Shown: one piece after another, positions 1-7,199 of the stretch
Layout of the letters: every line of letters begins with the position of its first letter
Numbering within the stretch: the stretch's first letter is position 1
Source: Deltaproteobacteria bacterium
GTDB lineage: Bacteria > Desulfobacterota > Desulfobacteria > C00003060 > C00003106
Length of the DNA: 14,192 nucleotides
Assembly (NCBI GenBank): GCA_019314005.1
Contig: JAFDAE010000094.1
Coordinates: 1-14,192, forward strand
Reading direction: 5' to 3'
Position numbers and translations under genes: made by a program
The notes under the pieces: model-generated
The model's input: only the letters and a program-made list of their open reading frames with translations
Databases searched by the model: none
What the model was told of the DNA's origin: nothing

Positions 1-1110
1 CTGACCAAGCGTCTGGCATATAAAATGCTGGAAATTGTGGGGGAAAAGACCAGTATGATCTATCTTGGCTGTTTTGTAGTGACCTCGGCGCTGACCCATA
101 TCATGGCCCACACCGCGGTTGCCGCCACTATATTCCCCCTCCTTATGGCTATCTATGCGCTTTATGGAGAAGGCGACAAGCAGACCAAGTTCGGCAAGGG
201 GCTATTCATGGGCATGGCCTATGTGGCCGGAGCAGGGAGCATAGTGACCCTATTGGGCGCCGCGCGCGGCGCTGTGGCCATCGGATTTTATAACGATATC
301 ATGGGAAAGGATATAGCTTTTTTTGAACTGACCTATTACATGTTTATCCCGGGGTGGATAATGACCTTTCTCCTTTGGGGATTTTTCATGGTATTTTTCA
401 AACCGGAGAAAAAGACTATTCCCGGCCTCAGAGAGAAGGCGAAACAACTGAATGCCCAATTGGGGAAGATTACAAGGGATGAGATTATGGCCATCGCCAT
501 TGTCCTTGCGGTAATCATTTTCCTTGGGCTGCGGTCCTTTATGCCGGAGTTGAAAGTGTTTCATAAGACAGCGATTGTTTTGCTTTCCACCGTTGTGTTT
601 TTCCTTGTAAAAATTTTAGATGTCAAGGACCTGGAAGAGATCCCCTGGAATATTATTCTCCTTTTTGCCGGGGCCATGAGCATCGGGTTTTGCCTCTGGG
701 AAACGGGCGCAGCCAAATGGATGGCGGTGAATTGGCTGGTGATGTTCAAGGAAGCCCCCGGGTTTGTATTTATCATGAGTATAGCCTTTTTTGTCATGAT
801 GATGACCAACTTTATCATGAACGTGGCTGCTATTGCCATCTCCCTCCCTGTGGCCCTGGTGATCGCTCCTTATCTGGGAGTGGCCGGAGAGGTGATCCTC
901 TTTGCATCACTGGTAACAGCGGGTATGCCTTTCCTCTTGCTGGTAGGAGCGGCCCCGAATGCCATAGCGTATGATTCAAAGCAGTTTAGCACAGGCGAAT
1001 TCTTTCTCTACGGCATTCCGGCCAGTATTATATTGATGGCCGTTGTGGCCCTGTGCGTGGGTGTGATCTGGCCGATTTTGGGGATGCCGATTTCTATTCC
1101 GACACCGTAG
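1..1110 (+). CDS. SLC13/DASS-family anion transporter (C-terminal part, 5' end outside window)
   Basis: The frame is open from base 1 and gives 369 residues, so the true start lies upstream; the Met at 25 is internal. The product is very hydrophobic, with about eight to nine predicted membrane segments. It resembles the divalent anion:sodium symporter family (SLC13/DASS, ion transporter superfamily), which imports dicarboxylates, sulfate or similar anions. Visible landmarks, counted from base 1, are AHTAVAATIFPLL (about 36-48), a loop GAARGAVAIG (86-95), TNFIMNVAAIAISLPVA (269-285) and GAAPNAIAYDS (316-326). In characterised members the substrate and sodium loops carry SNT and GTPPN-like motifs. 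Here the first pair is altered (HT instead of NT, GAARG instead of GTPPN), while the second repeat keeps PNA. The family call is fairly safe; the substrate cannot be read. It is separated from the next gene by a repeat-filled gap, so co-transcription is uncertain. Confidence 0.82.
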   Translation: MTKRLAYKMLEIVGEKTSMIYLGCFVVTSALTHIMAHTAVAATIFPLLMAIYALYGEGDKQTKFGKGLFMGMAYVAGAGSIVTLLGAARGAVAIGFYNDIMGKDIAFFELTYYMFIPGWIMTFLLWGFFMVFFKPEKKTIPGLREKAKQLNAQLGKITRDEIMAIAIVLAVIIFLGLRSFMPELKVFHKTAIVLLSTVVFFLVKILDVKDLEEIPWNIILLFAGAMSIGFCLWETGAAKWMAVNWLVMFKEAPGFVFIMSIAFFVMMMTNFIMNVAAIAISLPVALVIAPYLGVAGEVILFASLVTAGMPFLLLVGAAPNAIAYDSKQFSTGEFFLYGIPASIILMAVVALCVGVIWPILGMPISIPTP

Positions 1111-1135
1111 GAAGGCCAGAGGCCAGATGACAGAG

Positions 1136-1250
1136 GATTGACGATTGAAGATTGAAGAGTGACAAGTGACTATTTGAAGGACATAGTCTTAATTTATAAA
1201 TTGCCAACATCCAATCAACAATCGTCAATCAACAATCAACAATCAACAAT
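1136..1250. repeat. Two facing arrays of degenerate 7-bp repeats
   Basis: Five 7-bp units run from 1136 to 1170 (GATTGAC, GATTGAA, GATTGAA, GAGTGAC, AAGTGAC). Five and a half units of the opposite sense run from 1212 to 1250 (CAATCAA, CAATCGT, then three CAATCAA). Bases 1136-1147 are a perfect 12-bp inverted repeat of 1219-1230, and imperfect pairing extends to 1156/1210. The two arrays could therefore fold into one long hairpin around a central AT-rich segment. They fill the gap between the transporter and the next operon. Related heptamers recur at 5982, 7200 and 14134. Confidence 0.8.
1174..1200 (+). promoter_or_regulatory. Possible weak sigma-70-like promoter between the repeat arrays
   Basis: TTGAAG at 1174-1179 and TATAAA at 1195-1200 resemble -35 and -10 boxes, but the spacer is 15 bp, shorter than ideal. 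The site lies in the loop between the two heptamer arrays and 68 bp before the next start codon. This is a pattern match only. Confidence 0.2.
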
Positions 1251-1267
1251 TCAAACCGGAGGTTTGC

Positions 1268-2419
1268 ATGGATTACTTAAAGCGTCCCCCAATCATCCCT
1301 GACAACCGGGCAGTTATGCCCCTGCAGTACAATCTGTCGACGTTTTTTGGCAAGCTTAGGGAGGTTGTGGCAGATTATTGCAAGTTTGATATGGCCGAAA
1401 CCATGCCTGTAAAGGTTGAGTGTCCGGATGAGAGCCAGGGGCTAAAGACCCTTTATATGATAGCCACCTTCGGGACATACCCTTTTGTCGGAGGGAAACT
1501 GGGGGCCGAACTCGATACAAAGGCTATTGCTCCGGCCTCACACCATGCCGAAAATCTGGTTTATGTGATGGGAGGCCACACCGGGTACGACGGCGAGAGC
1601 AAGACATGGGGCAAAATCTACCGCGAAAAAGAGGGTGGATTCAGCGCCTGCTGCGGGAAGTTGGCCGGCGTAATAGGGCCTTACCTCAACGAATACGAAT
1701 ATGCCAAGACCAATATCAAACTTTTTAAAGAAGATGGCCGGATTTTCCTTGAGATTCCGAACCGGCTTCTTGGGATTCACAGCTCTGATGAGACACAACC
1801 TGCCAAACTGTCCCTGGAACCTTCTTTGATAAGAGGCAATCCGGAATCAGTGAGGGGCATGAAATCCGAAAGCCCACGCTCGCTTATTTTCGAGGTTCAT
1901 CCGGATTTGCTGCATGCTATTGAAACCACGAAACGAGATATAACGCATGACCCCACCCCAATAGGCGACGACCTCACCGGTGACTATTTTAAATTCGTTT
2001 GGGCCTCATCCGACCCCTTTCCTGATGACATCACGCGTCGATTACATCCCCTGATGCATCAGATCGTCTCCAGTTCAGACTATCCTCCAATGGTCACTGT
2101 CGCAAATGTGCATACATGGGTAGAATTCAACCGATTTGTGGATGCCATGCATGAGATTTCAGACGTGGTGCCTAAAGGGATTTTTGGTGTATCCGGTTTG
2201 ACAGTTGATCTCTATTTTAAAGAGCGGTCCTGTCATTATTCCAATGTCTATTATCCCCAATACGCTTTTTTCAAACGCGCCGGCGATAGGGAGGGGCATG
2301 TTATGGGACCGTCTGAGATCAACAGCCTCCTGGACGAATATAGACCATCAAATGAACGTCTCTCTATAGATGAGATCCTTCAACGCAATGACGGGGCGGA
2401 CAAGGAGATCAAGTTTTAA
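1268..2419 (+). CDS. Conserved-looking 383-aa protein with a His/Cys-rich core, function unknown
   Basis: The start is supported by GGAGG at 1258-1262, five bases before ATG. The product is soluble, with no signal peptide or membrane segment. The core holds potential metal ligands: H92, H93, H104 in GGHTGYD, D108, and the pair C128-C129 in SACCGKL. A later region, VANVHTWVEFNRF (278-290) followed by GIFGVSGLTVDLYF (304-317), looks like a folded alpha/beta domain. I do not recognise the family with confidence. The arrangement of His, Asp and Cys followed by a CGxL-like helix faintly recalls the LCIB/LCIC beta-carbonic-anhydrase-like group, but this is a weak impression from memory. It begins a run of four genes spaced 21, 51 and 28 bp apart that ends with the dikinase-like protein, which suggests a shared transcript and a related task. 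Confidence 0.85.
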   Translation: MDYLKRPPIIPDNRAVMPLQYNLSTFFGKLREVVADYCKFDMAETMPVKVECPDESQGLKTLYMIATFGTYPFVGGKLGAELDTKAIAPASHHAENLVYVMGGHTGYDGESKTWGKIYREKEGGFSACCGKLAGVIGPYLNEYEYAKTNIKLFKEDGRIFLEIPNRLLGIHSSDETQPAKLSLEPSLIRGNPESVRGMKSESPRSLIFEVHPDLLHAIETTKRDITHDPTPIGDDLTGDYFKFVWASSDPFPDDITRRLHPLMHQIVSSSDYPPMVTVANVHTWVEFNRFVDAMHEISDVVPKGIFGVSGLTVDLYFKERSCHYSNVYYPQYAFFKRAGDREGHVMGPSEINSLLDEYRPSNERLSIDEILQRNDGADKEIKF

Positions 2420-2440
2420 CTAAGTTTAAGGAGAAACATC

Positions 2441-2767
2441 ATGCCGCAGTGTAAAAAAAAAAAAAAAAAAGGCTTGTTGTTGAGATTGAAAGAAAAGACA
2501 GGGCTATGCTCCCCCTGCAACACCACTTTTGAAGAAATGAGCAGACATTTAACTGAAGAGATAATGGAAAATGTAAATTCGGTGGTACGGCCTGATGACC
2601 CGGAGACGATTGTGTCCCGGTGTGATCAAATAGAAAAGAGTATAAGCAAGTTGATTTCACTCCATGAAGAGTATTCGCTGAAACCCAGCTCAGTACTTCT
2701 ATATCTTATGAGTTGGTCCGGCGCAATTAAGCAAAGGGCCTTGAGCGCGACGCAAAAACAACCGTGA
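2441..2767 (+). CDS. Small 108-aa protein with an N-terminal hexalysine run and CxxC pair
   Basis: A good Shine-Dalgarno (AAGGAG, 2428-2433) lies 7 bases before ATG, so translation from here is credible even though the protein is unfamiliar. Residues 5-10 are six lysines encoded by A18. A CSPC pair (C23, C26) follows, then a mostly helical acidic/basic segment (about 28-76) and a C-terminal LLYLMSWSGAIK patch (86-97). No known domain was recognised. A loss of one A would give a stop within four codons after the run; a gain of one A would give a stop near 2531. In-frame Met33 (2537) could act as a restart, but its ribosome site is poor. It sits between the 383-aa protein and the CBS protein, so it may be a small accessory subunit of whatever the operon makes. 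Confidence 0.75.
   Translation: MPQCKKKKKKGLLLRLKEKTGLCSPCNTTFEEMSRHLTEEIMENVNSVVRPDDPETIVSRCDQIEKSISKLISLHEEYSLKPSSVLLYLMSWSGAIKQRALSATQKQP
2453..2470. repeat. A18 homopolymer inside a coding region
   Basis: Eighteen consecutive A encode Lys5 to Lys10 of the small protein. Homopolymers this long are known to provoke slippage by RNA polymerase and replication enzymes, and are also a classic place for sequencing error. Only lengths of 15, 18 or 21 keep the downstream 98 codons in frame. Confidence 0.95.
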
Positions 2768-2818
2768 CCTACCATTTGACTGGTGTAGGTCTCTCGGCAA
2801 GAAAGAGTGGACTAAAAG

Positions 2819-3346
2819 GTGGCTGAAATCAAAAATCTAAAAGACCTCATAATTCCTATTACCGATTACCCCCATATGCCCTATTGGGCCACCTTAGAAG
2901 AGGCTATTGTTCTGTTGAACTTTTCCTATGAGACAGGCCATCATACCATTTTGGTCTTTGACGAGTCTTATAGATTATTGGGAGTGTTACACCAGAGAAA
3001 GATACTGAGAGGCATCCAGCCAAAGCTTGTAAAACTCTCTCCCGAGAAAGTTCCTGTCCAATGGGAAGAGCTTATGTCAACTGCTAATCCTAAGCAGCTT
3101 AAAAGACCCATAAAGGATTTCATGACTCCGTTCAACATAATTGTAGACGTCGAAGACCATATCCTAAAAGTGGCTCACCTCATGCTCAAGCACAACATAG
3201 ATCTGCTACCGGTTAAGGAGTCGGAAAAGGTGATAGGGGCAGTGGGAATGCATAATATATTTCACGAGATTACCGCGTTTATCCTTAAGTCTAAAGTAAC
3301 TGCTCAGGGACCTTGTAACCAGGATACCAAGGCGCTGAGATTATGA
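2819..3346 (+). CDS. CBS-domain pair protein, possible regulatory subunit of the downstream dikinase-like enzyme
   Basis: The start is GTG with only a weak upstream purine stretch. The 175-aa product carries two CBS repeats. The first covers roughly residues 20-64 (ATLEEAIVLL, then TILVFDESYRLLGVLHQRKI). The second covers 100-150 (DFMTPFNIIVDVED, then AHLMLKHNIDLLPV and KVIGAVGMHNIF). CBS pairs bind adenine nucleotides and usually tune a partner enzyme or channel. The gene ends 28 bp before the PEP-synthase-like gene. In phenylphosphate synthase of anaerobic phenol degraders, a CBS-pair protein is the third component that stimulates two polypeptides related to parts of PEP synthase; this context parallels that arrangement. 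The CBS assignment is firm, the partnership is inferred. Confidence 0.88.
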   Translation: MAEIKNLKDLIIPITDYPHMPYWATLEEAIVLLNFSYETGHHTILVFDESYRLLGVLHQRKILRGIQPKLVKLSPEKVPVQWEELMSTANPKQLKRPIKDFMTPFNIIVDVEDHILKVAHLMLKHNIDLLPVKESEKVIGAVGMHNIFHEITAFILKSKVTAQGPCNQDTKALRL

Positions 3347-3374
3347 AAGTGATAAAGGGGAGCTGAGAGGTCAA

Positions 3375-5960
3375 GTGCGTAGCTTATTGGACATATTTAA
3401 AAAGATTAAGTTTAAAAGGACCGAGATCCCTAAAGCAACTCCTCCTGAGAGAACGATATTCAAAGAGAGGTACGATTGCTTCCAGAAGCTGCTCTCTGAC
3501 AACAATACTGTCTTGGAGACGATGGCGGATATGGAAGAAAAGCTTTCAGGGGAGTATATCTTTGATATGTCGTATGTGAGATCCGCCTGTGAGACTGTGG
3601 TGGAGAGAGTCCATAATCTCATAGAGAATCTCAATAAGCTCTCAAATGGAAAATATAGCGCTCTATATGACGCATTTGAAAAAATTAACTCAGATATCGA
3701 AGGAGCCCTTGCCAAGAAGGTGGAGATTCCGGTAACCCCTTTTACCATACCCTTTGAACAGGTGACCAAGGATATGGTAAACAGCGTGGGCGGCAAAAAT
3801 GCCAGCTTGGGAGAGATGAAAAGCAGGCTCAATCTCCCGGTTCCTGCGGGCTTTTGCATAAGCGCTTACGCCTTCAAGCAGTTTATGACGTATAATAAGT
3901 TAAGCGATAAAATTCTTCTATCTTCGGTAGATGTAGGGGATATAGAGGAGCTTACGAGGGTAAGCAAGGAAGCGCGCGAGTTTATTGTGAATGCCGAAAT
4001 ACCTCCCGACTTAGAAAAAAGTATATCAAATGCTTACCTGGAACTGAGCACAAAGGTGGCCCGGGAGGGGGGCGGTACACTCAATGCATCCGTTAGAAGC
4101 AGTGCCATCCATGAGGATGCCCACTTTACCTTTGCGGGCCAATATGCGACCGCGCTCAATGTTACCCCGGAGAACCTCCTGGCAAAATATAGAGAGATTA
4201 TTGCCAGTCTCTTTACCGCAAGGGCCATATTTTATCATAAAAGCAAAGGCTTCCAGGAAGAAGATATGGTCATGGCCATTGGCGTAGTTGAGATGATTGA
4301 TGCAAAGGCCAGCGGGGTTATGTACTCACGCGATCCCACGGAAGCAGGAAGGTATGCCATTATAATCAACGCTGTCTGGGGCTTGGGACCGTATGCCGTA
4401 GATGGAGTTGTAACCCCGAACACTTATGTAGTTTCAAGGGATGCTGACAGAACCATTCTGGAGAAAAACATACCGGTTCAACGGGTTATGCTTGCATGCA
4501 ACCCTGAAGGGGATGTAGCAGAAGCTAAGGTCCCAAATGAGAAAAGGGGGCAACCCTGTTTGACCGATAATCAAATAAAGGCCCTTGCTGAATATGCCCT
4601 GATACTTGAGAGGTGCTATGAAAAGCCACAAGACATAGAATGGGCGCTCGACCCAAACGACAACCTTTTTATTATACAGGCCAGACCCCTCAGGATTTTA
4701 GCTGAAAAACCGAGCAAGCCTATTCCCACATCTTTACGAGGCTATGAGGTTCTAATTGATAAAGGCCAGATCGCATGCAAAGGTGTTGGCGCGGGCAAGG
4801 TATATTTGATTACTAAAGAGGAAGACCTGAAGACCTTCCCGGAAGGGGCTGTGCTGGTAGCCAAACACACCTCACCTAAATTTGTCACCGTAATGAACAA
4901 GGCCAGCGCCATTATCGCCGATGTGGGAAGCCCCACAGGCCATATGGCATCACTTTCCAGGGAGTATATGGTGCCTACTATCCTCAATACCGAGATAGCT
5001 ATGAAGACCTTAAAGGCTGGTCAAGAAATCACCGTTGATGCCATTAATAGGAATGTTTATGATGGACGCATTGAGAAACTCATTGAAGCGGGGAAAAGGG
5101 AGAACCCCTTCAAAGATACGGCTGTATTTAAGGTCTTAAGAGGTGTTTTGCACAGTATAGTTCCTCTAAACCTCATATATCCTGAGGATGAAGAAAAGTT
5201 TAGGCCTGAATTGTGTGAAACCTTTCATGACATAACACGGTTTGCCCATGAAGTGGCAATGAATGAGATGTTCAAAGTCAGTGGAGGCCCGGATGTAAAG
5301 AAGGGAGGGGCCGTAAAGCTGGTGGTCCAGCTCCCTCTTGACATACATGTGATAGACCTTGGTGGCGGTCTGAAAAATGATTCAGGCAAGATTACGCCCG
5401 ATCATATTCTTTCCATACCTATGAATGCTCTCCTAAAAGGGTTGATGGAGATAGAATGGCCTGGTCCCCCGCCTGTAAATGTAAAGGGCTTTCTCAGCGT
5501 AGTTGCCAGTACCACCATGCAACCTCACTCCGAGCAGGCGCTATGGGAACCCAGCTTTGCTGTAATATCCAAGGAATACATGAACTTTAGTATCAGGCTC
5601 GGCTATCACCTGCAGACCCTCGAAGCATATGCTGGTGATAACATAAATGATAACTATATCCGCTTCTTATTCAAAGGTGGCGGGGCTTCCCATGACAGAC
5701 GCGCCAGAAGGACCCAGCTTATAAAAGAGGTTTTAGAAAGAATAGATTTTCATGTTGATAGGACTGGAGATGTCTTAGATGGCAGGGTCACCAAGTATGA
5801 TAGAGCAACTATCGAGAAAAAATTAGGTATAATGGCTAAGTTAACAGCATTTACCAAACAGTTGGACATGACTTTGTTTAATGATGCCGTTGTAGAATGG
5901 TATGTTCAGGAATTTATCAAGAAATATTATACTGAGGAGAGTGAACCAGGCGCATGTTAA
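3375..5960 (+). CDS. PEP-synthase-like dikinase with ATP-grasp and phosphohistidine domains and a novel C-terminus
   Basis: The start is GTG just after GAGAGG (3365-3370). Residues 1-115 form a helical region. About 120-440 is the PEP synthase/PPDK nucleotide-binding domain: GGKNASLGEM (139-148), VPAGF (156-160), SVRSSAIHEDAHFTFAGQY (239-257), DIEWALD (420-426) and IIQARPLR (433-440). About 460-570 is the swivelling phosphohistidine domain, with TGHMAS placing the catalytic His at 523. Residues 575-861 are not the usual PEP/pyruvate TIM barrel with its catalytic Cys. They hold LPLDIHVIDLGGG (653-665), SFAVISKEYMNFSIRLGYH (727-745), NINDNYIRF (756-764) and GGGASHDRRARR (768-779). The enzyme should transfer the ATP beta-phosphate via His523 to an acceptor held by this last domain. 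Pyruvate is doubtful as acceptor. With the CBS neighbour, a phenylphosphate-synthase-like role is possible; rifampin phosphotransferase shows that such dikinases can have unusual acceptors, though its domain order differs. Confidence 0.9.
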   Translation: MRSLLDIFKKIKFKRTEIPKATPPERTIFKERYDCFQKLLSDNNTVLETMADMEEKLSGEYIFDMSYVRSACETVVERVHNLIENLNKLSNGKYSALYDAFEKINSDIEGALAKKVEIPVTPFTIPFEQVTKDMVNSVGGKNASLGEMKSRLNLPVPAGFCISAYAFKQFMTYNKLSDKILLSSVDVGDIEELTRVSKEAREFIVNAEIPPDLEKSISNAYLELSTKVAREGGGTLNASVRSSAIHEDAHFTFAGQYATALNVTPENLLAKYREIIASLFTARAIFYHKSKGFQEEDMVMAIGVVEMIDAKASGVMYSRDPTEAGRYAIIINAVWGLGPYAVDGVVTPNTYVVSRDADRTILEKNIPVQRVMLACNPEGDVAEAKVPNEKRGQPCLTDNQIKALAEYALILERCYEKPQDIEWALDPNDNLFIIQARPLRILAEKPSKPIPTSLRGYEVLIDKGQIACKGVGAGKVYLITKEEDLKTFPEGAVLVAKHTSPKFVTVMNKASAIIADVGSPTGHMASLSREYMVPTILNTEIAMKTLKAGQEITVDAINRNVYDGRIEKLIEAGKRENPFKDTAVFKVLRGVLHSIVPLNLIYPEDEEKFRPELCETFHDITRFAHEVAMNEMFKVSGGPDVKKGGAVKLVVQLPLDIHVIDLGGGLKNDSGKITPDHILSIPMNALLKGLMEIEWPGPPPVNVKGFLSVVASTTMQPHSEQALWEPSFAVISKEYMNFSIRLGYHLQTLEAYAGDNINDNYIRFLFKGGGASHDRRARRTQLIKEVLERIDFHVDRTGDVLDGRVTKYDRATIEKKLGIMAKLTAFTKQLDMTLFNDAVVEWYVQEFIKKYYTEESEPGAC

Positions 5961-5981
5961 CACCTCTGGGATGAACTATGA

Positions 5982-6003
5982 GATTGAAGCTGAAGGCTGA
6001 AAG
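5982..6003. repeat. Short heptamer repeat (three units)
   Basis: The units GATTGAA, GCTGAAG and GCTGAAA follow each other directly. Their reverse complements (TTTCAGC, CTTCAGC) match the family seen at 14134-14154 and resemble the arrays at 1136-1250. Confidence 0.65.
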
Positions 6004-6021
6004 GGATATTTGATATCTAAT

Positions 6022-6045
6022 TTGTAAAATAGACTAAATTTACAA
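6022..6045. promoter_or_regulatory. AT-rich inverted repeat before the first sensor kinase
   Basis: TTGTAAA (6022-6028) and TTTACAA (6039-6045) form a perfect 7-bp inverted repeat with a 10-base centre, 16 bp before the ATG of the kinase. The position would suit an operator or an mRNA hairpin near the ribosome site. There is no T-run, so it is not a typical terminator. Function unproven. Confidence 0.35.
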
Positions 6046-6061
6046 GCTATTTCGGGGGATC

Positions 6062-7192
6062 ATGGAAGGGTCACAAAAATTAAAGTTACAGGAGGAGTTG
6101 TTAGAAACCAAGGAATTTCTACAGACCGTTATCAACGGTATTAGAGACGAAATTATAGTTATTGACAGGGCTTACAGGATAAAGGAAATAAATGAATCAG
6201 GGGCAAAAAGGCTTGGTAAACCGAAGCATGAGATTGTTGGCGAATATTGTTATCGTGTGCTTCATGGTAGGGATAAACCTTGTGATATACCGGACCATCC
6301 TTGCCCTGTGGAAGATACGCTCAGAACAGGCGAACCTGGTGTGCTGTATACACATTTTGAAGGGCGTGAAGTCAGATGTTACAGGATTATGGCCTGTCCG
6401 GTATTGGACGATCTTGGCGTAGGCACCCAGCTAATTGTAACTGGAAGGGATACTGCCAAATCAAAAAAGAGTTCAGGGCAGGTGTATGATAAACAGACGT
6501 TGTCTTCCGATGGACAGTTGGCTGCTGCTGCGGCCCATGAATTCAATAACCCACTGGCGGTAATCCTTAGTTTTGCCGATCTTCTCCTGGAGAAGATGGA
6601 ACCTGGTAGCCAGAGCTACGAGATTCTCAAAACCATAGAGAGACAAGCGCTTAGTTGTAAAAGGGTTGTTGAATGTCTTTCAAACCTTACAGTATATCGC
6701 AAGACAACCGGCAAGTCTACTGACGTAAATGTAAACCTTGAAAAGATGGTTTGTGTGATTGAGAATATCCTGGTTACAAGAAACGTCACTTTAGATAAAA
6801 ACTTTGCAGAGGGTCTACCAAGAGCAAGAGGGGATTCAGAGTATTTGCGTCAGGTCTTCATGAATTTAATTACCAACGCTATCGCCGCTATGGATAAAGG
6901 AGGGCATTTGAGTATTGCCACCAGACTAAATGCCCCTGCTGATAGAGTAGAGATTGTCTTCAAGGATACAGGACACGGTATTAAAAGGGAATACAGAGAC
7001 AAGATAGTTGATCCCGGTTTCACCACAAGAAAAGCAGGGGGGGATGTAGGATTGGGGCTTTCGGTCAGTTACGGGATAGTGAGCAAATATGGCGGAGACA
7101 TAACCTTTGAGACAGTGGCTGAAGAAGAGGACAGGGAGAGCAAAGGTACTACCTTTACTGTATCTTTACCTGTTGCTCATGATCAAACGTAA
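6062..7192 (+). CDS. Soluble PAS sensor histidine kinase with a Cys-containing PAS domain and degenerate ATPase boxes
   Basis: The 376-aa product starts at ATG with GGGGGAT just upstream. There are no membrane segments, so it is cytoplasmic. Residues 13-130 are a PAS domain carrying C63, C74 and C81 in the pattern CYRVLHGRDKPC then HPCP. The HisKA region has AAAHEFNNPLAVIL with phospho-acceptor H159. The HATPase region has N box LITNAIAAM (269-277), G1 DTGHGI (302-307), an F box DPGFTTR (317-323) where related kinases have DPFFTT, and GGDVGLGLS (326-334) in place of GEGTGLGLS. These changes, and loss of the usual LGKLAAG lead-in before the His, may weaken catalysis, but the reading frame is intact. 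It is closely related to the kinases at 10656 and 11715. The stand-alone receiver 50 bp downstream is the obvious candidate partner. Confidence 0.9.
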   Translation: MEGSQKLKLQEELLETKEFLQTVINGIRDEIIVIDRAYRIKEINESGAKRLGKPKHEIVGEYCYRVLHGRDKPCDIPDHPCPVEDTLRTGEPGVLYTHFEGREVRCYRIMACPVLDDLGVGTQLIVTGRDTAKSKKSSGQVYDKQTLSSDGQLAAAAAHEFNNPLAVILSFADLLLEKMEPGSQSYEILKTIERQALSCKRVVECLSNLTVYRKTTGKSTDVNVNLEKMVCVIENILVTRNVTLDKNFAEGLPRARGDSEYLRQVFMNLITNAIAAMDKGGHLSIATRLNAPADRVEIVFKDTGHGIKREYRDKIVDPGFTTRKAGGDVGLGLSVSYGIVSKYGGDITFETVAEEEDRESKGTTFTVSLPVAHDQT

Positions 7193-7199
7193 TTTTCAT

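Noticed and set aside
1136..1250. Possible CRISPR-like array
   Set aside because: Units are 7 bp with no spacers, and no cas genes are present.
2767..2790. Hairpin ACCTACCA/TGGTGTAGGT as a terminator
   Set aside because: The stem is short with a bulge, no T-run follows, and the next gene starts 29 bp later in the same direction.
3371..3859. 162-aa antisense frame
   Set aside because: It lies wholly opposite the dikinase gene, whose frame has clear domain motifs; it is a shadow frame with no ribosome site of note.
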